Positions 17,640-27,010 of a DNA stretch of 64,000 bases are shown piece after piece. The stretch is taken from contig NZ_CAMLJQ010000010.1 in the NCBI RefSeq assembly GCF_946480305.1, positions 1 to 64,000 of the forward strand. The letters are read 5' to 3'. This DNA comes from an uncultured Caldimonas sp. Its GTDB lineage: Bacteria > Pseudomonadota > Gammaproteobacteria > Burkholderiales > Burkholderiaceae. The first letter of the stretch is position 1. Each line of letters opens with the position of its first letter. A program made the position numbers and the translations under genes. The notes beneath the pieces are model-generated. The model made no database searches. It had not been told where the DNA came from and saw only the letters and a program-made list of their open reading frames with translations.

Positions 17640-20201
17640 TCAGCGGCCGAAGATCTCCACCTCCGTGAGGGACAACGGGTTCTCGCCGTTGAGCCACACG
17701 CGCACGTAGCGCCCGGCAACGCCCTCGGCAAACGCGATCTCCACCGCCCGTTTGCCGTTGAGCGAAGCCACGTGGTGCGCGCTCACCCCGGGGCGGGTCA
17801 GCTCGAGGGCCAGCATGTTCGTCGGGAAAGGAATGTCGGACACCAGCACGTAGAAGTCCGAGAGATGGCTCTGGCAGCAGCTGTCGATGCGATTCCAGAC
17901 GCGGACGCTGCTCAACGGATGCACGGCACCCAGATCGACCTCCCACCAGGGCTGGAAGCTGCTCTGTGTATGGGTCACCGAGCCGGCGCCGAGGCCACCG
18001 TTGAAGTTGTTGTCCACCGCGCGCGACGGCCATGCATAGAACTGCGTGCTCGACTGCTTGGTGGGCTTTTTGAGCGCCAGATTGACCGGCCCCCCGTGAA
18101 CCTCCACCTCCGCCATCGACAGCACGTTCTTCTCGTCCGTGCCGCCAGCGCCCGCTGTGCCTGAAAGATCCGGGTCCGACTTGCGCGTGACCTTGATGGA
18201 CTTGCCCTTGACCGCAGTGCCGAGCTGTTGGGTGATGTCGACCAGCAGCCGGTCGGGCGAGTCCAGCTCGTTCTCCGGGTTCAGCAGCTCCGAATTCCAT
18301 ACGGCGGCCCCGGTCTCGTCGAGCACCGAGACGGTGACGTCACGCAACCTCGTACGGCAGTCGCCGGTGCCGGAGCACGTGCCGTGGCGATTGAACAGGC
18401 TCACGCTGGAGATCGACCGCGGCTCAGGGAAGGTCAGTTGCCACCAGGGATTCGCGTTGCTGCTGTTGGTGTGCGTGAAGTTGGTGAGCAACCCGTCCTT
18501 CCCCTTGTAGGCCTCGGACTGTCGGCTGGACTGCGTCGCCGTGCCGGACTTCGCGACGTTGCCCGCCTGTGAGCGAAACTCGACGATGGCTGCAGCCGAC
18601 GGTACCCCCTGCTGGTCCACCACGTGCAGTTGGTAGTAGCCCGGCGGCACGATGCGATCGTTCAGCTTGCTGAATTGCAACGTCAGTTGTGCGCCGGATT
18701 GCGTGAACTCCACCGGCACATAACGCAGGTTGGTGCTGTGACTATGGGTCACTGCGCCCGCAGAGATCAAGGCCACCGATTGGATGGGCCGGCTGTCGGC
18801 CAGCGTGACAGCCGCATTGGACGCACCACCATAGGTGAGGTAGTTGGGCAGCTTGACGATGGCCGGGCGGTCCGCCCACACGACCTGCCCATTCGGCATC
18901 TGCTGGAAGAAATACGGCGGGAAATACACCTGCGCGTTCTTTGCATGCACCGGGCCCGGAGCCCCGCCACCGGAGTTGAGTACCGCGCCGTTGGGCAGCA
19001 GCATCGCGCTCGAGTGGTAGACGCGGATCTCCGACGCGCTCGCCATCTGCGTCCATGTTCCGGTGTCCGGATCCCACATCTCGGCGGCGTACACCGCCCC
19101 ACTGCCTGAATTGCCGTAGCCAGTGCCGCCGGTCACGAGCACCTTGCCGTCCGGCAACATCATCGCGTTGGCATAGTTGCGCGCGAATTTCATCGGGCTG
19201 ACTGGCGTGACGACGGGCGCGTCACCGTTGATGTCGATGAGGGTGGCCTGCTTGTGCGCTGCCTCGGAATTGAACGTGACCTCGCCGCCACCGGCCAGCA
19301 ACAGCTGCCCCGGCCGGTACATCACGCTCATGCCGGTCATCCCCAGGCGATGTCCGGCACTGCCGTGCAGCGTGAGCGCGCCTGCACCGCCGGTGTCCAG
19401 CGTCCACATCAGGTCGTTCGACACCCCCACGATCTTGCCGCTCGGTGCCAGGTAGGCCCGCGGGTAGAACCAGCGACCGTCAAACGCGCCGAACGTCTCG
19501 GGACTCTTGGCGCCTTCGAGCAGTTGCCAGCCCGAGGCGGGGTCGAAGATCTCGGGTGTGTCGCCGTACACGGCAGGCAGGTTGCTGATGTTGTTGCCCC
19601 CGACCACCACGACGCGGTTGTCCGGCATGCGCACGATGGTTCCATACCATCGCGGTTGATGCAGTTGCTGCGCCCGCACCACGAGCAGGCTGCGGTCGGG
19701 ATCCCACTGCGAGGTGCGCCAGAACTTGTTGCCGCCGACGATCAACAACAACCCGTCCGCTCCCAGCACGGTCGCGCTGCAGAAGGCGTCCACCGTGGTC
19801 GGGCTCGGCACCGTCTTGTGCGCCACGTCGGAAAAGCCGAGCGCCGGATCCCACTCGTCGAAGTCGAGCGCCTTGGGCAATTCGTTGCTCGCCAGGCTCG
19901 AACCGAAGGTCAGGATCTTGCCGTTGGGCAGCACGTTGGCGTGGATCGCCAGCAGAGGCCAATTGACCAGCGGCGTCCACATGCCGACCAAGTGCGCGTT
20001 GGAAGTAGGCGTGAAGGCGCCGACGAGCGCATCGGTCTTCGGCGTGATGACGGCCGCCTGGCCGATCTCGCGTGATGCACTGCCGCGATATGACTTGGCT
20101 GCAGGCGTGGTGCTCTCGGGGTCGCCACCGCCACCACCGCACGAGACGAGGGCAAGGGTTGCGACGGACAACAGACTGCGAAACAGACGTTGCGTGAACA
20201 T
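17640..20201 (-). CDS. Galactose-oxidase-like copper radical oxidase lipoprotein with discoidin domains
   Basis: An 853-residue secreted lipoprotein. The signal ends in a lipobox (ATLALVSC, Cys21) followed by a glycine run. Residues 70-540 form a kelch propeller and Ig-like cap of the galactose oxidase/glyoxal oxidase type. All copper-radical residues can be placed: Cys141 in AFCSATVLG and Tyr186 in PRWYGTIVRMP (the crosslinked pair), Tyr395-His396 in RVYHSSAMLLP, and His486 in AVTHSHSTN. An oxidase making aldehyde and hydrogen peroxide from an alcohol or sugar is therefore likely. Two discoidin-like (F5/8 type C) domains follow (about 550-700 and 705-853), suggesting glycan attachment. GGGAGAA precedes the ATG. 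No maturation gene lies nearby, and the substrate is unknown. Confidence 0.85.
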   Translation of the reverse strand: MFTQRLFRSLLSVATLALVSCGGGGGDPESTTPAAKSYRGSASREIGQAAVITPKTDALVGAFTPTSNAHLVGMWTPLVNWPLLAIHANVLPNGKILTFGSSLASNELPKALDFDEWDPALGFSDVAHKTVPSPTTVDAFCSATVLGADGLLLIVGGNKFWRTSQWDPDRSLLVVRAQQLHQPRWYGTIVRMPDNRVVVVGGNNISNLPAVYGDTPEIFDPASGWQLLEGAKSPETFGAFDGRWFYPRAYLAPSGKIVGVSNDLMWTLDTGGAGALTLHGSAGHRLGMTGMSVMYRPGQLLLAGGGEVTFNSEAAHKQATLIDINGDAPVVTPVSPMKFARNYANAMMLPDGKVLVTGGTGYGNSGSGAVYAAEMWDPDTGTWTQMASASEIRVYHSSAMLLPNGAVLNSGGGAPGPVHAKNAQVYFPPYFFQQMPNGQVVWADRPAIVKLPNYLTYGGASNAAVTLADSRPIQSVALISAGAVTHSHSTNLRYVPVEFTQSGAQLTLQFSKLNDRIVPPGYYQLHVVDQQGVPSAAAIVEFRSQAGNVAKSGTATQSSRQSEAYKGKDGLLTNFTHTNSSNANPWWQLTFPEPRSISSVSLFNRHGTCSGTGDCRTRLRDVTVSVLDETGAAVWNSELLNPENELDSPDRLLVDITQQLGTAVKGKSIKVTRKSDPDLSGTAGAGGTDEKNVLSMAEVEVHGGPVNLALKKPTKQSSTQFYAWPSRAVDNNFNGGLGAGSVTHTQSSFQPWWEVDLGAVHPLSSVRVWNRIDSCCQSHLSDFYVLVSDIPFPTNMLALELTRPGVSAHHVASLNGKRAVEIAFAEGVAGRYVRVWLNGENPLSLTEVEIFGR

Positions 20202-20455
20202 GAGTTCTCCCTGTCCGGAACGCAAACGCACCGGTTGCCGACAAGCGGATTCGAGCCGACCCGATGCAGATGCACTGCGGATGTTGGTTGTTCGTGTGAC
20301 ACACGATAGGTGAGCGGAGCGAATTGCACCTCCACCTATTCAAGTGACGCGTTGTTGCATGGGAGGGCCCGCCATTTGCTCACGGATACGACCGAGTGCA
20401 GCCCGCTTTGCTGCAACGCAAACGAGCTGACGATGGCCGGCTCTTACAATCCGCA

Positions 20456-20672
20456 CCGTTGGTGCTCGCGCCGCCGCCCGGCGGTGCAGTTAAACGGGAA
20501 GCAGGAAGAAGCCACCGAGCGCCTCGGTCTTCCAACCTGCGCTGCCCCCGCAACGGTAAGCAGACGGAGCACTTCGTCGCTCCTGCTCCAGTCCACGACC
20601 ACTGGCTTGCTCCTGCAAGCTGGGAAGGTGACCGGGGTTCGCTCTGCCAGCCCGGATACCGGCCAGCAGGGG
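20456..20672 (+). ncRNA. Cobalamin riboswitch
   Basis: A cobalamin riboswitch in the leader of btuB. Hallmarks in order are GTTGGTGC at the start, AAACGGGAAGCAGG, the B12-box core GCTGCCCCCGCAACGGTAAGC at 20541-20561, and the closing AGCCCGGATACCGGCC near 20650. Binding of adenosylcobalamin normally shuts off expression of the downstream receptor. A -10-like TACAAT lies at 20445-20450. The 250 bases between this element and the oxidase gene show nothing else I can name. Confidence 0.95.
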
Positions 20673-20742
20673 GACGCGCTCGCGCGTCCATTGGGTTCGT
20701 GCCTGCGGGGAAGCAGGCGCGGACGTGCTGTTGTTCACTCCC

Positions 20743-22638
20743 ATGAAAACTGTCGTTTCCGCTCGTCGCCACGCGCGATGGATCGCTGCTGCGCCGCTGT
20801 GCGCTGCCCTGCCGCTTGCCGCGCTTGCGCAAGAACGTGTCTCCCAGGCTCCGCTTGAAACCATCGTGGTCACCGCCACACGGCTGCCGCAACCCGTGCA
20901 AGACGTGGTGGCCGACGTCTCGGTGATCGGTCCGGCCGAGCTCGAGCGTGCCGGCCAATCGACATTGCGCGAACTGCTGCAACGACTGCCCGGCGTGCAG
21001 ATGAGCACCAACGGCAGCTATTCGTCGAACACCACCGTCTTCATCCGCGGAGCCGAAACGGCGCGGGTCCTGGTGTTGGTCGACGGCGTGCGCATCGGGT
21101 CGGCAACCAGCGCGACGGCCCCGCTGGAAAGCATTCCGCTTGCGCAGATCGAACGCATCGAGGTGCTGCGCGGGCCGGCCACTACGTTGTATGGCGCCGA
21201 TGCCGTCGGCGGCGTGATCCAGATCTTCACGCGGCGCGGGGAGCCGGGAGTGCGGGTCAGTGCCGAAGCCGGGGTGGGTACGCACGGACTCGCGAAGTCG
21301 TCGGCCTCCATCGATGGTGCACAAGGCGATTTCGCGTACGCCTTGGGCGTCTCTGCCGAACGCGCGAACGGCATCAGCACGCTGAACAACCGGGCCGACT
21401 TCGACTTCAACGAAGACGATGACGGCTACCGCAACACGGGGGTATCCGGCTCGCTGCGCTGGGCGCTGGCGCCGGGGCATACGCTGTCGACGCAGTTCCT
21501 CGCTGCAAACAGCCGCAGCGAGTTCGACGGAACGGACTTCAGCTCCATGGATTCCACGGGCGCCAACACCGCCGCCCGCAACAAGGCGCAGGTGTTCACT
21601 TGGGGGGTGACGCTCGACAACCGCCTCACCGAGCGCTGGCAGTCGTCGCTCCGGCTGAGCCTCAGCGATGACAAGAGCAAAGCCACCTACCGCGACGCCG
21701 ACACCGGGCAGCCCTTCAACGACTTCCGCTTCGACACCCGACGCCGCCAGCTGGTCTGGCAGAACACCGTCAACGTCGGCCCCGATCGCGTCATCGCGTC
21801 GCTCGAGCGGCTGGAGGACGAGGTCGACAGCACCGTGACCTACACCGTCGACGAACGCCACACCGACACCGTGCTGCTGGCCTATGCCCTCGACCGCGGG
21901 CCGTGGTTCGGCCAGGTTGCCGCGCGTCATGACGACAACTCGCAGTTCGGCTCCTTCACCACGGGCAGCGCCGCGCTCGGCTACCGCCTCACCAAGGCGT
22001 TGCGGCTGGTGGGCACCTACGCAAGCAACTTCCAGGGTCCGAGCTTCAATCAGCTCTACTACCCGGACTTCGGCAACCCCGAGCTGGAGCCGCAACGCAA
22101 CCGTGGACACGAGCTTGCGTTGAAGTACGACGACGGGACGGCCCGCGCATCGCTCACCCTCTACCGCAACCGCATCCGCGGCTTCATCGACCCGGGCACC
22201 AACGTGCAAACGAGCCGCGCCACGCTGGAAGGCGCGACGCTGGAAGGCGGTTGGCGCCATCGTGAATGGGCCATCGGCGGCTCGGTCGACCTGCTCGATG
22301 CCGACGAGGAGCCCTCCGGCCGCCGGCTGATCCGCCGGGCCGGCAAGACGGCGCAACTGCACGTGGAACGACACGCGGCGTGGGGCAGCGCCTTTGCCGA
22401 GTGGCTGGCGGTGGCCGACCGCGTGGACAACGACTTCACGAGCTTTCCGTCGCGCCGCGTGCGCCTGGGCGGCTACGGCCTGCTCAACCTCGGCGCACAG
22501 TGGCGCGTTGCGTCGGACTGGACGCTGCTGGCCCGCGTGAACAACGCCACCGACAAGGACTACACCAGCGCGTATGGCTACTCCACGCTGGGCCGCACGG
22601 TCTTCGTCGGCGTGCAATACCGCGGCACCGTGCGCTGA
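20743..22638 (+). CDS. btuB: TonB-dependent vitamin B12 receptor BtuB
   Basis: A 631-residue outer-membrane TonB-dependent receptor. A signal peptide (cleavage near ALAQE) is followed by a TonB box-like ETIVVTATRLPQPVQD, a plug domain (about 45-160, with VFIRGAETARVLVLVDGVRIG and LRGPATTLYGADAVGGVI), and a barrel ending in aromatic residues. Size, the TATRL box and the cobalamin riboswitch upstream identify it as BtuB. The ATG at 20743 is preferred; a GTG at 20725 in frame is the alternative, and neither has a strong Shine-Dalgarno. It leads the operon btuB-btuC-btuD-cobO. Confidence 0.93.
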   Translation: MKTVVSARRHARWIAAAPLCAALPLAALAQERVSQAPLETIVVTATRLPQPVQDVVADVSVIGPAELERAGQSTLRELLQRLPGVQMSTNGSYSSNTTVFIRGAETARVLVLVDGVRIGSATSATAPLESIPLAQIERIEVLRGPATTLYGADAVGGVIQIFTRRGEPGVRVSAEAGVGTHGLAKSSASIDGAQGDFAYALGVSAERANGISTLNNRADFDFNEDDDGYRNTGVSGSLRWALAPGHTLSTQFLAANSRSEFDGTDFSSMDSTGANTAARNKAQVFTWGVTLDNRLTERWQSSLRLSLSDDKSKATYRDADTGQPFNDFRFDTRRRQLVWQNTVNVGPDRVIASLERLEDEVDSTVTYTVDERHTDTVLLAYALDRGPWFGQVAARHDDNSQFGSFTTGSAALGYRLTKALRLVGTYASNFQGPSFNQLYYPDFGNPELEPQRNRGHELALKYDDGTARASLTLYRNRIRGFIDPGTNVQTSRATLEGATLEGGWRHREWAIGGSVDLLDADEEPSGRRLIRRAGKTAQLHVERHAAWGSAFAEWLAVADRVDNDFTSFPSRRVRLGGYGLLNLGAQWRVASDWTLLARVNNATDKDYTSAYGYSTLGRTVFVGVQYRGTVR

Positions 22639-22669
22639 CACCAGGCGCCACCGCGTGCACACTGCGACG

Positions 22670-23668
22670 ATGCGCTCCGCCACGCCTATCGCCCTGCTGC
22701 CGCTCGGCCTCGCCGCCGGTGCCAGCCTGCTCATCGGCGTGGCGCTCGGCAGCCAGGGTTTGACGCCGGCGGAGGTGTGGGCGGCGTTGTCCGGCCAGAG
22801 CGAAGGCGTGTTGCGCGACATCGTGCTCACGCTGCGCCTGCCTCGCGTGCTCACCGCCTTTGCGTGCGGCGCGTTGCTTGCACTCTCTGGAGCGTTGCTT
22901 CAGACGCTGCTGCGCAACCCGCTGGCCGAACCCTATGTGCTGGGCGTCTCCGGCGGCGCGTCGTCGGGCGCGCTGCTGGCGCTGTGGGCGGGCGCCGGCT
23001 GGTGGTGGGTGAGCGCCGGTGCATCGGCGGGCGCCATCGTGGCGACGACGCTGGTGTTCCTGCTCGGTGCGCACGCCTTCCGCCGCCAGGCCGACAGTAC
23101 CGGCGCCAGCGTGCAATTGCTGCTCGTCGGCGTCATCGTCGGTGCCGGCTTCAGCGCCGTGGTCGCGTTCATCCTGGCGATCGCACCCGAGAGCCAGCTG
23201 CGCGGCATGGTGTTCTGGCTGCTCGGCGATCTGAACGGCGCCGACCGCTACGGCCTGCCGCTTGCAGGAGCGGCGGCTCTCGTGGTCGCCTCGCTGTGGC
23301 TTGCGCGCGATCTCAACCTGATGCTGCTGGGCGATGCGCAGGCATGGTCGCTGGGCGTGGACGTGCGACGCGTGCGCATCGTCGTGGTCGTGCTGGCCTC
23401 GCTTGCCGCAGGGCTGGCCATCACCGTGGCAGGCAGCATCGGCTTCGTCGGCCTGGTGGTACCGCACGCGTTGCGCCTGTTGCTGGGCAACGACCAGCGC
23501 GTGCTGCTGCCGGCATGTGCGCTCGGTGGCGGCTCATTCCTGGTGCTGGCCGACACGCTCGCCCGCACGGTGGTCGCGCCCGCTCAACTGCCGGTCGGTG
23601 TGCTGACCGCCTTCATCGGCGTGCCGGCCTTCCTGTGGCTGCTGCTGCGGCAAGGGGCACGGCGGTGA
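22670..23668 (+). CDS. btuC: Vitamin B12 ABC transporter permease
   Basis: A 332-residue FecCD/BtuC-family inner-membrane permease with about ten helices. Signatures include LRLPRVLTAFACGALLALSG, NPLAEPYVLGVSGGASSGA and, near the end, GSIGFVGLVVPHALRLLLG, the region that contacts the ATPase. With BtuD and the periplasmic BtuF it imports cobalamin or precursors. Its stop overlaps the btuD GTG start (GTGA), implying coupled translation. The start is 31 bases after btuB. Confidence 0.94.
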   Translation: MRSATPIALLPLGLAAGASLLIGVALGSQGLTPAEVWAALSGQSEGVLRDIVLTLRLPRVLTAFACGALLALSGALLQTLLRNPLAEPYVLGVSGGASSGALLALWAGAGWWWVSAGASAGAIVATTLVFLLGAHAFRRQADSTGASVQLLLVGVIVGAGFSAVVAFILAIAPESQLRGMVFWLLGDLNGADRYGLPLAGAAALVVASLWLARDLNLMLLGDAQAWSLGVDVRRVRIVVVVLASLAAGLAITVAGSIGFVGLVVPHALRLLLGNDQRVLLPACALGGGSFLVLADTLARTVVAPAQLPVGVLTAFIGVPAFLWLLLRQGARR

Positions 23669-24444
23669 CGGCACCACTGCTTCTTTCCACGCACGCACTG
23701 CAGGTGGATGCGGGCCGTCGAACGCTGGTGCAAGGCCTTGCGTGGCACGTCCAACGCGGCGAGCGCTGGGCCCTGCTGGGGCCGAACGGCTGCGGCAAGA
23801 CCACGTTGCTGCGCACCGTGGCAGGCCTGCTGCCGCCGGCCGGCGGCGATGTGCGGCTCCTCGGGCGCAGCGTGACAAGCATCGGCACCCGCGAGCTGGC
23901 GACGCTGCGTGCGTGGTGTCCGCAACACCATCACGACGCCTTTGCACTGTCGGCACTCGACGTGGTGCTCGCGGCGCGCCAGCCCTATGCCGGCCGTATG
24001 GGCTGGCTCGGCGCCGAAGACGAGGCGATTGCCCACGCCTGCCTGCGCCAGTGCGACGCCGACCATCTGGCTTCACAGGACGTCCGCAGCCTCTCCGGCG
24101 GCGAGCGCCAACGCGTCGCACTCGCCGCGGCACTGGCCCAGCAGACGCCGCTGCTGCTGCTCGACGAACCCACCGCGCACCTCGACGTGCACCATCAGCT
24201 CGACGTGTGCTCGCTGGTCTCGTCGCTTGCCGAGCGTGCGGTGCTGATGTCGCTGCACGACGTGAACCTGGCCTTGCGTTGCTGCACTCATGCACTGCTG
24301 TGCATCCCGGGCAACCCACCGACCTGGATCGCCGGACCACTGCGCGACGTGCTGACCCCGGAACACCTGCAACGCGCCTATGGCAGCCGCATGGTGCCCG
24401 TCACACTCGAATCCCACACCTACTACCTGCCCGCCGACACATGA
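23665..24444 (+). CDS. btuD: Vitamin B12 ABC transporter ATP-binding protein
   Basis: A 259-residue ABC ATPase with Walker A GPNGCGKTT, a Q-loop near WCPQHHHD, signature LSGGERQRV, Walker B LLLLDEPTAHLD and switch His in SLHDVNLALR. It belongs to the FecE/BtuD iron-siderophore and B12 group. The start is GTG, overlapping the btuC stop by four bases; its own stop overlaps the cobO ATG (ATGA). Together with BtuC and BtuF it drives cobalamin import. Confidence 0.93.
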   Translation: MTAPLLLSTHALQVDAGRRTLVQGLAWHVQRGERWALLGPNGCGKTTLLRTVAGLLPPAGGDVRLLGRSVTSIGTRELATLRAWCPQHHHDAFALSALDVVLAARQPYAGRMGWLGAEDEAIAHACLRQCDADHLASQDVRSLSGGERQRVALAAALAQQTPLLLLDEPTAHLDVHHQLDVCSLVSSLAERAVLMSLHDVNLALRCCTHALLCIPGNPPTWIAGPLRDVLTPEHLQRAYGSRMVPVTLESHTYYLPADT

Positions 24445-25064
24445 ACGACCAAGCTCCCGCAGACGATGGCCTCGCCGACCGCCACCGCGAACGCATGCAA
24501 CGCAAGAAGGCGGTGGTCGACGCCCGCATCGAGGCGGCTGATCGCGACTGCGGCCTCATCGTGATCACCACCGGCAACGGCAAAGGCAAGAGCTCCAGCG
24601 CCTTCGGCATGGTGGCGCGAGCGCTCGGCCACGGCATGAAGGTGGGCGTGGTCCAGTTCATCAAGGGCGCGGTGCCGACCGGCGAAGAGCAGTTCTTCCG
24701 CCGCTTCCCCGACGAAGTGCGTTTTCATGTGATGGGCGAAGGCTACACGTGGAACACGCAGGACCGTACGCGAGACACCGAGAAGGCCCGTGCCGCATGG
24801 GAAGTCGCCCGTCAGATGCTGCGCGATCCCGGGCTCGCGATGGTCGTGCTCGACGAACTCAACATCGCGCTGAAATACCGCTACCTCGACGTGCAGGAGG
24901 TCATCTCCGACCTGCTCGCGCGCCCGGCGATGCAGCACGTGGTCATCACTGGCCGGGCCGCACCGCCCGAGCTGCTCGAGGTGGCGCACACGGCCACCGA
25001 CATGGGGCTGGTGAAACACGCCTTCTCGCAGGGCATCCGCGCGCAGCCCGGCATCGAGCTGTAA
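24441..25064 (+). CDS. cobO: Cob(I)alamin adenosyltransferase (CobO/BtuR type)
   Basis: A 207-residue ATP:corrinoid adenosyltransferase that attaches the 5'-deoxyadenosyl ligand to cob(I)alamin or cobyrinate. The P-loop variant TTGNGKGKSSSAFG is near 44-57; VQFIKGAVPTGEE, VVLDELNIALKY and VVITGRAAPPEL are family signatures. It overlaps btuD by four bases and closes the riboswitch-led operon, so import and adenosylation are made together. The opposing btuF gene ends 34 bases downstream. Confidence 0.95.
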   Translation: MNDQAPADDGLADRHRERMQRKKAVVDARIEAADRDCGLIVITTGNGKGKSSSAFGMVARALGHGMKVGVVQFIKGAVPTGEEQFFRRFPDEVRFHVMGEGYTWNTQDRTRDTEKARAAWEVARQMLRDPGLAMVVLDELNIALKYRYLDVQEVISDLLARPAMQHVVITGRAAPPELLEVAHTATDMGLVKHAFSQGIRAQPGIEL

Positions 25065-25097
25065 GGCCGCCACCGGAGCCGGGCAGGCGCCGGCCGC

Positions 25098-25994
25098 CTA
25101 CCGTTTGCTGCGCGCCTCGTCCAGTGCGTGGCACACGCGCTCTGCGCCCTGCAGCAGGCGTGGCGTGGGCCGGTTCAGCAGGTCGCCATCGATCGCGTAC
25201 AGGTTGCCGCGCATCACGGCCTTCAGGCGGGCAAAGCGCTTCCACGTTTCGAGGTCGCCAACGCCCTGCCGGCTCTGCGTTGCGCCCATGGCCGCGGTGA
25301 GCATCACTTCCGGGTCGGCCTGCAGCACGGCCTCTTCGTTCAGCGTGGGCACGAGTGCGTCGAGCTGGCCGAACACGTTCACGCCACCGCACAGACGGAT
25401 CACGTCGCTCACCATGTGGGTGTCGTTGAGGGTCATCAACGGCGAACGCCACACCTGGTAGAACGTCGGCACCGGTGCGCGCCCGGCGTACTGCTTGCGC
25501 AATGCGGCCAGACCGTCATCGAAAGCCTGCGCTTCGCGTCTCGCGGCGTCTTCGGTGCCCATCAGGCGGCCCAGGCGTTCGAGCGCCCGCCCGATCTGCT
25601 CCAGCCGCTTGGGCTCGCTCTGGTAGATGGGCACGCCCAGCTGTGCCAGCTTCTCCAGCTGGCGTTGTGCATTGCCATGCCGCCAGACGACGATGAGATC
25701 GGGTTTGAGCGCGGTGATCGTTTCGAGATCGAGCGCCTTGTTGTCGCCCACGCGCCGGATGGCGCGCGCAGCCGGGGGGTAGTCGCTGTATTCGACCGCG
25801 CCTACGACACGATCGCCTCCGCCGGCCGCGAACAGCAGCTCGGTCACGTGCGGGGCCACGCTGATCACGCGCCGAGCGGGCGCAGGCAGCGCCACGGTGC
25901 GCCCATGATCGTCCACCACCGAAACCGGCTGCGCGTGCGCAAGGCCCAGCGCAGAACCGAGCACCGCCGCAAGCAGGCCGTGCAGCTTCATCAT
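25098..25994 (-). CDS. btuF: Periplasmic B12-binding protein BtuF
   Basis: A 298-residue periplasmic substrate-binding protein. The signal peptide is [21 protein letters not shown]. The mature part has the cluster-A fold: RRVISVAPHVTELLFAAGGGDRVVGAVEYSDYP, then LDLETITALKPDLIVVW and a long connecting helix. It should deliver corrinoid to BtuCD. AAGGAGA precedes the tandem ATGs at 25994 and 25991; the first overlaps the cobC stop. It is transcribed against btuB-cobO but belongs to the same pathway, in an operon with cbiB and cobC. Confidence 0.92.
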   Translation of the reverse strand: MMKLHGLLAAVLGSALGLAHAQPVSVVDDHGRTVALPAPARRVISVAPHVTELLFAAGGGDRVVGAVEYSDYPPAARAIRRVGDNKALDLETITALKPDLIVVWRHGNAQRQLEKLAQLGVPIYQSEPKRLEQIGRALERLGRLMGTEDAARREAQAFDDGLAALRKQYAGRAPVPTFYQVWRSPLMTLNDTHMVSDVIRLCGGVNVFGQLDALVPTLNEEAVLQADPEVMLTAAMGATQSRQGVGDLETWKRFARLKAVMRGNLYAIDGDLLNRPTPRLLQGAERVCHALDEARSKR

Positions 25995-27010
25995 CGAATC
26001 TCCTTCGTCGCGTTTCGCAGCGCCGCATCGAGCCGGTGCAAGCCGGCATCGTCCGCCGGCAGGCCGAATCGCACCGCGCGGTACGACACGGGTGGCTCGA
26101 GTTGGAAGCAACGCGTCCACACGCCTGCTCGTGCGAGCGCTTCATGCAATGCCAGCGCATGCGATGTCTCTACCGTGCGGAACAGCGCGGTGCCCGTCGA
26201 CGGCCAGCCGTGCCGCGACAGCAGCTCGCTCAGTGCCGCGCTCTGCCGCTGCAACCACGCGTGCGTTTCGCGCTGCCACGGATCATCGCTCAATGCCATG
26301 GCCGCGAGATGCAGTCCCGGGCCGTTGACCGCCCAGGGCCCGAGTTCGGCGTCCAGCGCATGCTGCATCCACTGGGGCGCCAGCACGGCGCCCACCCGCA
26401 GGCCGCCCAGGCCAAAGAACTTGCCGAGCGAGCGCAGCACCACGACGTTGGCTCCCACGTCGAGCAGCGAGCCGATGGGCAACACGTCGCCAAAAGCGGC
26501 GTCGATCACCAGCAGCTCGCAACGTTGCGCAAGGCGGCGCAGGTGGCTCTGAGTGAAGTGTTCGCCCGTGGGGTTGTTGGGCTGAGCGACGACGATCACG
26601 TGGGCCCCGGGGGCATCCAGCCGTTCGGCCGGGAGGCACCGCACATCGTGCCCCTCCAGCAACCAGCGCGCGGGGTGTTCGCCATAGCCCGGCGCCAGCA
26701 CGTTCACGACGGCCTGCCCCCTTGACAGGCGCCACACGCGGGGCAACGCCTGGATCACCGCCTGCGACCCCGCTACCGGCCTGGCGCCGCCGCCGTAGTA
26801 GCGCTCGAAGGCATCGATGATCGCGGTCGATGCGGCCGGCAGGTCGCGCCACACCGCTTCACTCAACAGCACGGCGTTGCGTTGCGCGGGCCACCCGCGG
26901 GGGTTGATGCCGGTGGACAGGTCGAGCCACCCCTGCGGCGGCTCGCCATGAACGAGCTGCGCCCGTGCCAGATCGGCGCCGTGCGGCACCACCTGCCATG
27001 GGCCGTTCAC
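25991..27010 (-). CDS. cobC: Threonine-phosphate decarboxylase (CobC; CobD of Salmonella)
   Basis: A 339-residue PLP-dependent class I/II aminotransferase-fold enzyme that decarboxylates L-threonine O-3-phosphate to the aminopropanol phosphate of the B12 side chain. It begins with [12 protein letters not shown], has [12 protein letters not shown], and the PLP lysine in [15 protein letters not shown]. The start is GTG at 27010, overlapping the cbiB stop by four bases (GTGA). cbiB, whose product uses this amine, is directly upstream, which supports the assignment. Confidence 0.92.
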   Translation of the reverse strand: MNGPWQVVPHGADLARAQLVHGEPPQGWLDLSTGINPRGWPAQRNAVLLSEAVWRDLPAASTAIIDAFERYYGGGARPVAGSQAVIQALPRVWRLSRGQAVVNVLAPGYGEHPARWLLEGHDVRCLPAERLDAPGAHVIVVAQPNNPTGEHFTQSHLRRLAQRCELLVIDAAFGDVLPIGSLLDVGANVVVLRSLGKFFGLGGLRVGAVLAPQWMQHALDAELGPWAVNGPGLHLAAMALSDDPWQRETHAWLQRQSAALSELLSRHGWPSTGTALFRTVETSHALALHEALARAGVWTRCFQLEPPVSYRAVRFGLPADDAGLHRLDAALRNATKEIR

